Shown here: in pieces, positions 11,270 through 20,995 of the stretch
Position numbering within the stretch: position 1 is the first letter of the stretch
Layout: every line of letters begins with the position of its first letter
From: Rhynchonema sp. JSB1_4
Lineage: Eukaryota; Nematoda; Chromadorea; Monhysterida; Xyalidae
Reading direction: 5' to 3'
NCBI GenBank assembly: GCA_030248065.1
Contig: JASAMV010009272.1
Coordinates: forward strand, 1-64,000
Length of the DNA: 64,000 nucleotides
The notes under the pieces: model-generated
The model's input: only the letters and a program-made list of their open reading frames with translations
The model's database searches: none
What the model was told of the DNA's origin: nothing
Translations under genes and position numbers: made by a program

Positions 11270-11410
11270 CGCACTGGTCCTTTCCTGAGGGTTCATCTGC
11301 TCCATCTGCACACTGCTCCACACCGTCACAGATTTCATGGGAAAGCACACACGTTTGCCTCCCGGATTTATCCTCGCAGAAAATGCCTCCCGCATAAGCA
11401 CATCGGACAC
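11270..11410 (-). CDS. LDLa-domain exon, duplicate copy
   Basis: The exon lies between an acceptor (CAACTTACCAG) and a GTTAGT donor and is 141 nt (2 + 46 codons + 1), a symmetric phase 1-1 module. The frame is a textbook LDL-receptor class A repeat. It has six cysteines with GGIFCED near the start, CVLSHEICDGVEQC in the middle, and the calcium cage CADGADEPSGKDQC at the end. It has no ATG, so simple ORF finding misses it; the longest open frame here is a shadow. It differs from 37239-37379 by one visible residue (Tyr for His after Cys-Ala). Confidence 0.75.
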
Positions 11411-11575
11411 CTGGTAAGTTGCATTGAATTTATCTTTCAGTTTGGTGTACATATTTTGCACATTCCGACTTTGAACTTTGACGGTGAAGCTGATTTTACG
11501 TTGTTTTGTGATTTCCACCCATAAGCCATTGATGCGCGCACAAACAAGCGGTTCGTTCCCAGGCTTAGGCTGTGC

Positions 11576-12537
11576 CAGGGTTGGATTATAAATTTTTTTA
11601 TTATCGAACTTTTTTTTTAACTTTTTTTGAATTTTTAAAATTTTTTTTAAGATTTACTTCTTTTTATTCTGGACCGCAAAATTTTCGGTTCTCAACGTGA
11701 AAAATTGTCGAAAATTTTTGTAAGTATATTTGATTGCACTTGAGAATATAGGAATTGTTGACACCGACCAGTTGTGTTCACAAACGGGCAGTTGCGAGGT
11801 TATATTTTTTTGCAATGAGCCAGATAACGTGATAATTTGCGTCGGGGATAGCCTGTCCACCATATGTACCAACATCTGCAGATTGTAGTATAAAAAGTGA
11901 AGGGAAGGTGAAGTCACGGGCAAGGTATACTCTGACAATTCTTTTGCGAGAAACTTTTCAAACGCGTTGCCTGATCCGTAAAGCGCATGATGCGTGCACT
12001 GGCTATAGCGGTCACGTGACTTCCGTAGCCAGTGCACGCATAATGTGCTTTACGGATCAGGCAACGCGGTTGAAAAGTTTCTCCCAAAAGAATTGCCAGA
12101 GTATAAATGATTGGCATTTTTTTAAAGCAAAGTTACATGAAAACCCGCATAACCCGCGGTTTTGGAACAATAATTTTGGACTTCAAGCAGATTTGACTTC
12201 CTGGAATAACTGAATGCGCACATAACGACGGCTGCTTAGGTTGTTTAGTACAGACACGGACTGTCTAACGTTGTCAATAATGATAATGATAATAATGACA
12301 TTGTGCCGATGCGAAATACAAGCGCCGCAGGCGATTTTTTGAGAAAAAAACAAGCAGAAACGTGCATAAAACATGCATTTTCACCACAAAAAGGGGGAAA
12401 ATAATTAAAAAAAAGTTGTGAAATAATAAAAAAGTGAACTTACTTTTCTAATTTTTAAAAACCGAAAAAGTGGCGAACTTTTTTTTTAAAAAAATTTTTT
12501 TGCAAAAAAATTTTTACTTTTTTTTAACCCAACCCTG
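11576..12537. mobile_element. hAT-type non-autonomous element (962 bp)
   Basis: Starts CAGGGTTGGATTA and ends AACCCAACCCTG. It is flanked by a perfect 8-bp duplication GGCTGTGC (11568-11575 and 12538-12545). The paralogous unit at 37547-37554 carries a single GGCTGTGC with no insertion, i.e. the empty site. An 8-bp target duplication and CAGGG termini are hallmarks of the hAT superfamily. No transposase is encoded. Confidence 0.9.
11926..12105. mobile_element. Palindromic MITE nested in the hAT-type element
   Basis: A ~180-bp near-perfect palindrome. TATACTCTGACAATTCTTTT on the left is inverted at the right (AAAAGAATTGCCAGAGTATA), and the arms CGCGTTGCCTGATCCGTAAA match. It probably uses a TA target. 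Confidence 0.8.
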
Positions 12538-12728
12538 GGCTGTGCTACAAGGCTTGTGCTTTGGCCTATGGTCAGGGTTAGGCCTACGGGTTCAGCAAGC
12601 AGCCAGGAAGGGTAAACTTTCAAGTGGGATTGACAAGGTAACATGGTAGGTGGTAGCTCTAATCAGACAAGTGTAGCGTATGTTTGTTGTGTACGGGCAA
12701 GACACAAACTATCACAGTCCCCTTCGGT

Positions 12729-13240
12729 CAGAGTTGTTTCAAAAAACTCCTAATATTAAAAATTATTGTTTTTAATTTTTTTGAAACTCAGATTTTTCTC
12801 TTTTTTAACAAAAAAATCTGCCCAAAGCGGGCCGAAATGTCCAAAAATAGCCTTTTTCGAGGTAAACAACTGGCACTTTATTCTGTGGTCGGGTCAATTT
12901 TCACAATTTGCCTCGGGCACCTGGCGTGTTGGATTGAATTCTTCTTTCAGTGTGGTTTTCATTCATACACTGCATTCATTGCTGCGCGTGAACTTTTGCT
13001 CTTGGATTTATTTATAATCTGGTGGTGAAACTTTGGTTACCATCAATTGGGACAAGTCCCTGGCTTTCCACAGACGGATGAGACCCATAGTCAGTGGTTT
13101 TAAAAAAAATCTTTTATTAAAGATTTTTTTTTCGTTCCAAAAGTGAGAAAAATTATTTTTAATCATTTCAAAGTTCGTAAATTTCTCCATTTTTTGCTCT
13201 AAAACGTGCGACTTTTGCATAAAAAATTGCTACTGTTGAC
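12729..13240. repeat. Degenerate hAT-like sequence
   Basis: Begins CAGAGTTGTTTCAAAAAA, one base from the CAGGGTTGTTTC terminus of the elements at 41256 and 44095. Inside are AAATGTCCAAAAATAGCCTT-like blocks of the same family. A similar start follows the other duplication copy at 37735. No right terminus found. Confidence 0.5.
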
Positions 13241-13281
13241 ATCACCTTACCCTACCATGGGTGTACTGGGTGCCATAATCG

Positions 13282-15037
13282 TTGTTTTGTGGCACCTAAG
13301 ACAGTGCACACACTCACAGGGCCTCTCCTATGAGTACACACGTACATTTGACTGGGTGGGCATTTATTTATCTATGCCCCAGACCCGAAAGGAGTGATTC
13401 GATGTAATACTCAGTCTAACTTTCACTGTGTGCATCTTGTTTGGATTGGTCGTGTACCTAAACGCAATAAATTCACCCAAAATTTCCATCCCGAATATCA
13501 GAAAGCCATACCATCACACCCGCACAACCTGTGGAAGGGTACGGGTGTGCACCTGACTACGGTTGGTACTTATCGGCCATTGGATAGTATGTTCTCGTAT
13601 CACCTATGCTTTATATATGCACTTATAACTGGTGATGGAAACGAAATCGCTCTTCGCGCCCAGGCGCAAAATTGAAATTTGCCTTCGCTCGCTCTTGGCG
13701 CGAAGAGCGATTTCGCGCTTTCGCTCTTTGCCGCGCTTTCGTTCGCGCCCGAGCGTTTCGCTCTATTTTGCGCTTTGTTGCTTTGATTCGTTTGAACAAA
13801 AAATCTTTTGTTAATTATTCAGAAATGTTGTTAAAGCTAAGTTAAAAGTTAATGCCCCGCCGCTATTGTTTTTTTGGTTTTCGACCTCTGTTTTTTCACT
13901 TATATCGTTTGCTGGCATCGAGATCAAGAACATTAGCTTTGACGAACTTCACCAAAATGGCTATTACCCACCGAAATCGATCCACCAAGATGGTCTATCG
14001 GGAACAAAACTGTCCGATATTGACGCACGTTTGCACATGATGATCAGGAATTGCAAGAGAAGTTCAAAATCACTGGGGCGTAATATAAGCGGCGGGTTAC
14101 GGTGGCCCGATAAACCATTAGCTCTTTTGTAAATAATAGATGTTTTGTCAACCTACCGTAACGCGCCAAAACCACACATCTGTGATTTGAATTTTCCTTT
14201 GGAAATCCTGATTTCCATGCACACATAGTGCGTCAATATTGGGGTGATTTGTTCCCGTGGTGGATCGATTTCGGTGGGTAAACGTCAGTTTGGTGAAGTT
14301 CTTGAAGGTTAATGTTCTTCACCCCAGTGCCAACTAACGATTAATATAAAAAAACCGACGTCCAAAATCCAAAAAACAATAGCGGCGGGCCCGGTTTAAT
14401 ATTTATATCCTGAGAATGAATCATTATTCTTTCAGTTCAGAGAAGAAGAACGACAAGATGGCGACAATCATGAACATGATAGTTTTGTTCTGTTGTTCAT
14501 CAGTTGCTCTGTTCTGTTTTGTTGTATTGTAGTGTGGCACGGACATGATCAGGTGCTTGTAAGTTGTAAGTTTATCAGTGTGCGTCAATATCAATGTCTG
14601 GTTCAAAATTCAATGATCAAAATTGAAGCAAACGGAACATAAAGGTATTTTTGACGAAAGCACAAAATTCTTGCCTGTTGCTATTCACAGATTCAAAGCG
14701 CGAAATTTGTAAAAACGTTTCGCTCGCTCTTCGCTCTAAGCGCGAAGAGCGATTTCGCGCTTCGCGCCCAAGCGCGAAATTGAAATTTGCCTTCGCAGCC
14801 AAGAGCGAAAAAAGAGCGAAATTTTCAGGCGCGAGCCCACCACTACTTATAACACAATACCCCTATTTTGTACTTAAGCGCTCATTTTTATCTGCTGGCC
14901 AGATTTTCGCAGGAATAAAAAAATTTTATTTAACAAAAATTTTTGAAAAAAATGGGGCTCGAATAAAAATTTTTTTCATTAAAGGGCTCGTGACATAACC
15001 GAAGGAAGGGCAGCAGAGCACAGTATTATACATCGTC
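13282..15037. repeat. Left arm of the 4.9-kb inverted repeat B
   Basis: Matches 16477-18221 in reverse complement from TTGTTTTGTGGCACCTAAG to AGTATTATACATCGTCG, with few differences. The arm is a mosaic of a GAGCGAA-word element (13640-13790), GGGCCCGCCGCTATTG-family pieces, the short-ORF repeat and a second GAGCGAA-word element (14690-14850). Confidence 0.9.
14458..14532 (+). CDS. 24-residue hydrophobic ORF in a repeat (copy 2)
   Basis: Same ORF as 3983-4057: strong-context ATG, MATIMNMIVLFCC start, TAG after 24 codons. It lies in the left arm of inverted repeat B. Confidence 0.25.
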   Translation: MATIMNMIVLFCCSSVALFCFVVL

Positions 15038-16476
15038 GTTAATGTGCAAAGTGCCACTGGTAACAGATGACACGTAACTTTTATTTTACGCTCTGCTCAT
15101 TTGGGGCTTGGGGTATTGGCGAGTTAAAAAGTGGCAAAATGGGGTGTTGCGCGTGCGCGAATAACTCGCTGCTGTGTGCCTGCCTGCATTTGCTTAATAT
15201 TTCATTTCATTTGAAACTGTCTGAAGACTAATTGAGCATATTTTCAGACTTTAGTAGCAGACCGATTAATAATGGAACTAATACAAAGACAAAAAACGTA
15301 AAAAACGTCATTTTTTTGACAAAAATTTTCACAAAATGATCATAGAAAAAAATTTTTGCGGATTTGCAAGGTGTCTTATCTGTCGGCCTAGTTAGCCATG
15401 AAAGTGATGCAAATGACTGCATATGCTGTTTGGTCAGGCTACGTCAGTACTTTTTTTTTAATTTGCGCTTCTTTAGTGTCCGTTTGGACACCACGTTGAC
15501 GGAGAAAAATTACAAATTTCTCGAAAACGAAAGGTAGCCAGACAATGTGTTGGGACGATTCGAATAGCCAGATGATTGTTTATTCTGCATGACAATCACC
15601 AATAAGCAGTCTTGAAACATGCGCATGTAATGTGGGCAAATATAAAAAGTTGGTCAAATGCCAAAAAATGCGCCCAGTGCACCTTTTTTGAGCCATATCA
15701 ATTTAACGGTTGTTCAGGTGCAGCTCAAATTTGGGATTTGGGAGGTTCAGCGTATGCCTAATCCAACGAGCAAATAAAATGGGGGGTCAAATTTTTTTCC
15801 GGAACACTTCGGGTGAAAATTACCTGCCCACGCTCTTAAAAAAAAAGTTCGATAATAAAAAAATTTTTTAATCCAACCCTGGTGTGCGATCACGCAACTC
15901 AACGCCATTGCCCCGTAACTTTCCCTCTTTACGATTCAGGAAAAAAATTTGACCAATTCTTATAAAGTCATTGTGCAACCAATACCCCTTTGGGGTGGGA
16001 ATCCCACATCCTCCCAGCCTACTACAGTGGGTGCTGGCCTGTTTTGAGGTGTTTTTCGGCCTGTCACGCCGCTACCTAATCGTTGCCAAATTTAAAAACC
16101 TTATTTGCTTATACTTTGGAGAATTCTCTATTTTTCTGTTGCATGAGAATTTCTGTAACATAAAGTGCGGCCTCTAAATTTAGAGAGAAACTTGTGTTTT
16201 CGAAAAATGTGACCGATTTTTGGAACGTTTCGAACCCTCATCAAGTGAAGCAACGCTTCGAGCGACTGAAGCTGTCATGATAAGTTATCCAGAAGCTGTT
16301 GTAATCCTATCCACGTGTTACTTGGCTTTCAACTCATTTGGGGTTTCTGCACCGGTCGTTTCAAGTTGTGAAAAAATTCACTTTTTCTGGAACGAAAAGT
16401 CTCTCTACCAAGAGATAGCGAAACCCTAAGGAGCTTAACATTTGTGCTTGACATATGCTGTCACAGTGCTTTCCGA
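15038..16476. other. Spacer of inverted repeat B; no gene seen
   Basis: Contains an hAT-type right end (TCCAACCCTG, ending ~15891), a TTGGTC-family fragment (~15893-15990, ending GTCATTGTGCAACCAATA) and a short palindrome GTGTCCGTTTGGACAC (15477-15492). No exon is supported. Confidence 0.6.
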
Positions 16477-18221
16477 CGATGTATAATACTGTGCTCTGCT
16501 GCCCTTCCTTCGGTTATGTCACGAGCCCTTTAATGAAAAAAAATTTTTATTCGAGCCCCATTTTTTCAAAAATTTTGTTAAATAAAATGTTTTTATTCCT
16601 GCGAAAATTTGGCCAGCAGATAAAAATGAGCGCTTAAGTACAAAATAGGGGTATTGTGTTATAAGTAGTGGTGGGCTCGCGCCTGAAAATTTCGCTCTTT
16701 TTTTCGGTCTTGGCTGCGAAGGCAAATTTCAATTTCGCGCTTGGGCGCGAAGCGCGAAATCGCTCTTCGCTCTTAGAGCGAAGAGCGAGCGAAACGTTTT
16801 TACAAATTTCGCGCTTTGAATCTGTGAATAGCAACAGGCAAGAATTTTGTGCTTTCGTCAAAAATACCTTTATGTTCCGTTTGCTTCAATTTTGATCATT
16901 GAATTTTGAACCAGACATTGATATTGACGCACACTGATAAACTTACAACTTACAAGCACCTGATCATGTCCGTGCCACACTACAATACAACAAAACAGAA
17001 CAGAGCAACTGATGAACAACAGAACAAAACTATCATGTTCATGATTGTCGCCATCTTGTCGTTCTTCTTCTCTGAACTGAAAGAATAATGATTCATTCTC
17101 AGGATATAAATATTAAACCGGGCCCGCCGCTATTGTTTTGTGGGTTTTGGACGTCGGTTTTTTTATATTAATCGTTAGTTGGCACTGGGGTGAAGAACAT
17201 TAACCTTGAAGAACTTCACCAAACTGACGTTTACCCACCGAAATCGATCCACCACGGGAACAAATCACCCCAATATTGACGCACTATGTGTCCATGGAAA
17301 TCAGGATTTCCAAAGGAAAATTCAAATCACAGATGTGTGGTTTTGGCGCGTTACGGTAGGTTGACAAAACATCTGTTATTTAAAAAAGAGCTAATGATTT
17401 ATCGGGCCACCGTAACCCGCCGCCTATATTACGCCCCAGTGATTTTGAACTTCTCTTGCAATTCCTGATCATCATGTGCAAACGTGCGTCAATATCGGAC
17501 AGTTTTGTTCCCGATAGACCATCTTGGTGGATCGATTTCGGTGGGTAATAGCCATTTTGGTGAAGTTCGTCAAAGCTAATGTTCTTGATCTCGATGCCAG
17601 CAAACGATATAAGTGAAAAAACAGAGGTCGAAAACCAAAAAAACAATAGCGGCGGGGCCGCTTTAACAACATTTCTGAATAATTAACAAAAGATTTTTTG
17701 TTCAAACGCATCAAAGCAACAAAGCGCAAAATAGAGCGAAACGCTCGGGCGCGAACGAAAGCGCGGCAAAGAGCGAAAGCGCGAAATCGCTCTTCGCGCC
17801 AAGAGCGAGCGAAGGCAAATTTCAATTTCGCGCCTGGGCGCGAAGAGCGATTTCGTTTCCATCACCAGTTATAAGTGCATATAAAGCATAGGTGATACGA
17901 AAACATACTATCCAATGGCCGATAAGTACCAACCGTAGTCAGGTGCACACCCGTACCCTTCCACAGGTTGTGCGGGTGTGATGGTATGGTTTTCTGATAT
18001 TTAGGATGGAAATTTTGGGTGAATTTATTGCGTCTAGGTACCCGACCAATCCAAATAAGATGCACTCAGTGTAAAGTAAGACTGAGTATTACATCGAATC
18101 ACTCCTTTCGGGTCTGGGGCATAGATAAATAAATGCCCACCCAGTCAAATGTACGTGTGTACTCATAGGAGAGGAGAGAGGCCCTGTGAGTGTGTGCACT
18201 GTCTTAGGTGCCACAAAACAA
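16477..18221. repeat. Right arm of the 4.9-kb inverted repeat B
   Basis: Reverse complement of 13282-15037. Beyond 18221 the flanks differ (GACACCCC against the left flank CCATAATCG), and no target duplication is visible. Confidence 0.9.
16980..17054 (-). CDS. 24-residue hydrophobic ORF in a repeat (copy 3)
   Basis: Inverted copy of 14458-14532 with the same start, length and stop. Confidence 0.25.
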   Translation of the reverse strand: MATIMNMIVLFCCSSVALFCFVVL

Positions 18222-18619
18222 GACACCCCAAATGAGCTGGAGGTCACGTATTACGTGGATTAGATTAAAACAGCTTCTGCATAACTTCCCATCACAACTT
18301 CAGTCGCTCAAACCATTGCGTCACTCGGTGAGGGTGCGGAGCGTTTCAAAAAGCGGCCATATTGTTCGAGGACACAAGTTTGTCCCTAAATTTTGAGAGC
18401 GCGCTTTGAGATGCAGAAATAAAAATGCTTGTCAGTTTGCCTCCAACGCCTCTTGCAAATTTTCCACCAAGATTTGCCTTGCCTTTTTGGTCCTGCACTT
18501 TTAGCAGAAAGCAGGACGAAACAGACCAACATTACTGCGCTCAGTACATTGTTCGTCTCAACGAACAATATCGCATATTGTTTCAACACAGCACCTTGAT
18601 TGGCTGAAATTCACAAAAC

Positions 18620-19345
18620 AAAGTCAAGCTCAACGTCGAAGTTCACCGCCACATTCAGCAGTTCAAAGCCAGATGTTTCGGGCTCACGCTGGTTGATGCA
18701 GTGGACGGTTTTCTAAACGAAGGGTCATCTGTGACACGTTGTTGTGCGTGGTTGGATCTTGTTCTCGCAACAATATTTTTTAAGCACGTAGCTCAAGCGT
18801 TTTAGGGCGAACTCAGGCTAAATCCGGAACCCGGAAATAATTTGCATGCAAAAATACAAAACATTTCTGGGCTCCGGAAATATTTCCGGAAAACGTAATG
18901 CGTTTTCCGGAAATACTGTATTTTCGGATTCCGATTTCCGGATTCAACCTAAGCCCGCCCTTATGAGTCAATTTCCGAGTTTTACCGGTTTCTGAATAGA
19001 GGAAAAAAAGGCGATTACCAATGATGGTGCAAAAAAATTTGACAGCAGTCAGTGACCGCAACGTTATTTTAAAACGACTGGTCAGACATCAATAAAACAC
19101 AGAAATAATGTCCTAAAACGCTTGTGGTACATCCTTAAAATAATTTTGTTGCCAGAAAAATATCCAACCACGTATACCAACGCGTCACAGGTGACCATTC
19201 GTTTAGAAAACTGCTAAAACATTCCACTGCTACAGCCAGCGTGAGCCCGAAACATCGGACTTTGAACCACTGTATCTGACGGTCAGCTTGACGTTGAACT
19301 TGACTTTGAACTGGCGTAAGTTCACCGTCGTTTTTCACGTAACTT
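18620..19345. repeat. Fold-back element with ~190-bp arms, hosting a MITE
   Basis: 18620-18800 (AAAGTCAAGCTCAACGTCGA, CGGGCTCACGCTGG, GGTTTTCTAAACGAA) recurs inverted at about 19130-19330. The 18805-18960 MITE lies between the arms. Confidence 0.75.
18805..18960. mobile_element. Palindromic MITE, GGGCGAACTCAGG family
   Basis: 156 bp from GGGCGAACTCAGGCTAAATC to the complement of GGGCGGGCTTAGGTTGAATC, flanked by a perfect TTA duplication (18802-18804 and 18961-18963). Arms contain CCGGAA words and the shared core AAATAATTTGCATGCAAAA. Confidence 0.85.
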
Positions 19346-19357
19346 TGAGTGTGAGAG

Positions 19358-19391
19358 ACCCGCCCAGAGATGCATGGGGCCCCGTTCAGAG
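19358..19391 (+). repeat. Left remnant of the 22-bp satellite
   Basis: About 1.5 monomers (CGCCCAGAGATGCATGGGG then CCCCGTTCAGAG). The last monomer breaks at CAGAG (19387-19391), exactly where the LTR element begins. Confidence 0.9.
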
Positions 19392-19445
19392 TCTAGTGAC
19401 GAATCCCCATGTGGCCTTGGAATGCAAAGCAGCGTAACGTGACTT
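19392..19445 (+). repeat. 5' LTR, truncated
   Basis: About 54 bp matching the start of the 3' LTR (TAGTGACGAAT, CCCATGTGGCCTTGGAATGC). Similarity stops near GTAACGTGACTT. The two LTR starts (TCTAGTG and CGTAGTG) suggest an original TGTAGTG. Confidence 0.8.
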
Positions 19446-19462
19446 CAGTAGAACTGAACGTT

Positions 19463-19890
19463 ACATAGCCACCCTGTACAAATGTCGTGACGAATGGCTC
19501 GCGCTGATCGAATCGTTGAAGGCGAATCAAGCTGAACAGAAGCAAGAGCAGGCGCTGTACGATGTCAAATGGACGAGTGAACGAGAACCGCTGTGCGAAT
19601 AGGCAGAGGAGTTGCTTTCATTTTTTGATGCAAAGAAAGAGGAAATTGATGACATTGTCAAGCAAGTAGGACGTAAAAGCCGCACAGGCAGTGCCGAGAA
19701 TGTGACGGCCGGGTCTGGTTCTGGTGTTGAGGCACTGGTTCCGATTGTGCAACAGCTGGCCAATCTTCAAGTTGCTCAATCGAAGCCACAAAAGCACGTG
19801 AAATACGAAAATTTGAAGCAGCTGAAATTTGATGGCAAACTAAAAAATTGGCCGGAGTTCTGGTGCCAGTTTAAGGAATTTCGCCTTCTT
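19463..19890 (+). pseudogene. BEL/Pao Gag fragment
   Basis: A single frame interrupted by one TAG near 19600. Before the stop it reads LYKCRDEWLALIESLKANQ. After it comes a charged stretch and then the family-typical segment KFDGKLKNWPEFWCQFKEF, the FDG..W..F..F signature of Pao/BEL Gag. The frame is lost at the junction near 19890. Confidence 0.75.
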
Positions 19891-20283
19891 CGCAGTCAGA
19901 ATCGTCACTCTCGTCGCTCGCGAAACGAACTGCACCACATCCACGAAGAGGTGCCAGGAAATCAATCGGACACAACACTTGAAACGACTTGTTGTCCGAA
20001 TACAAATATGTCAACGGTCTCGAATTCATCATCGTTTCGACCTCACACATCACCGTTTGGAACTTATCCATCGTCAGCAATCGCTTGCCAACAGCTGCTT
20101 TGATCATTCTCTTTATTATGCCAATCATTCGTTCAAACATGCCGCCTTTCCACGGACTCAGCGGTGTTTGCATGCGTCATTCGATTTATTACTTAGCCAG
20201 ATAATCGTGTTATTTATCGTTGTCTGGGTTATTTGGCGAATTTTCATTCAGAATCTTCTTTAACAATTTTAAGTTCGTGGCAT
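19871..20283 (-). pseudogene. BEL/Pao integrase C-terminal fragment, inverted
   Basis: Minus-strand reading gives CSDNATNLKLLKKIL (the D-N motif of the DDE core), several stops, then TPLSPWKGGMFERMIGIIKR and RLLTMDKFQTVMCEVET, followed by MNSRPLTY. This is the canonical BEL/Pao integrase end, with an acidic tail. It is opposite in orientation to the Gag and LTRs, so it has been inverted or comes from a second element. Confidence 0.8.
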
Positions 20284-20730
20284 TGTCGCTGCATAAATGT
20301 TTTGGTTTTCATCTTCGGGCACCATTTTGGTCAAATTTTTTGACGTGATGACTCGTCTAACAATGTTCCAGTCTGTCTGATGATACATCGGTACCCGAAT
20401 GTATTGTCTGTTGTTAGTGCTTTGGTCAGGAATGATAATTTTTTCAATGGGTGCTTTGAGTTGAACTTCCGCTGTTAGTGCTTCAGAAATAAATAACACG
20501 TCAAGCAAACGCTTTTCGCGTGTTGGTTCGTTGACTCTCAGTTCTAACCCATTTTCTTTTAATGACACCAGTAAGTCTGCTGACTCATTCTCAGTCAGAC
20601 AACAGCAGTTCCAATCGCCTCCGAATATGTAGTGGGCATACTTACCCTCAATTTGACTCAGGAATGAGGTAAGACCATCAACAAAGTCAATAATGGAAGA
20701 CGCGTGAATGAGGACTGAACTTTTATTCAT
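20284..20730 (-). pseudogene. AP-endonuclease-like fragment of a non-LTR retrotransposon
   Basis: The frame contains IFGGDWNCC (compare the GDFN motif of LINE endonucleases), then LKENGLELRVNEPTREKRLL and DVLFIS. This is the usual order of the EEP endonuclease domain. N-terminal catalytic parts and reverse transcriptase are absent. A chance match is possible, but the motif order argues against it. Confidence 0.55.
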
Positions 20731-20782
20731 ATGTATATTGAACTTGATATTTTTCAGAGTTTAATTTGGAATCATTCTTCTG

Positions 20783-20793
20783 AAGGGGGAGGA
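20783..20793 (+). other. Polypurine tract
   Basis: GAAGGGGGAGGA-type purine run directly before the 3' LTR, where plus-strand DNA synthesis is primed in LTR elements. Confidence 0.6.
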
Positions 20794-20995
20794 CGTAGTG
20801 ACGAATACCCATGTGGCCTTGGAATGCAAAGCAGTGTAACGTGACTTTACTAAACATCACATGATTCATTGTATTTTGTCTACACGCATTCTGACACAGC
20901 TTATTTTCCTGTGTGCTTGTGCTTGTCAGCTTCAGAGCTGGTTACGTGTGGCTTTGGAAAAAAGTGTGTTATGAAGCAAAGACAGTTTCACATCA
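20794..20995 (+). repeat. 3' LTR (202 bp)
   Basis: From CGTAGTGACGAATACC to TTTCACATCA, ending in CA and followed by the CAGAG target duplicate. Confidence 0.8.

Larger units (their letters stand above)
11155..12730. repeat. Segmental duplication, copy 1 (interrupted)
   Basis: 11155-11575 plus 12538-12730 align almost base for base with 37125-37745. The 962 bp between them is an hAT-type insertion absent from the other copy. The duplicated unit carries the LDLa exon and begins with the right end of another CAGGGTTG-type element (TTCAACCCTG at ~11190-11199). Confidence 0.85.
19392..20995 (+). mobile_element. Rearranged BEL/Pao LTR element inserted in a satellite monomer
   Basis: Both ends are flanked by CAGAG (19387-19391 and 20996-21000). 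Removing the element rejoins CCCCGTTCAGAG to ATCCATGGGG, which is a perfect 22-bp monomer, so this is a 5-bp target duplication as expected for BEL/Pao. The order is a partial 5' LTR, a Gag fragment (+), an integrase fragment (-), an endonuclease fragment (-), a polypurine tract and a 202-bp 3' LTR. Pol is missing and the middle is inverted or foreign, so it is inactive. Confidence 0.85.

Noticed and set aside
11201..11518. 105-codon minus-strand frame starting MEITKQRK (and its copy at 37200-37526)
   Set aside because: It overlaps the LDLa exon in a different frame and has no domain. The LDLa frame with its splice sites is the better explanation.
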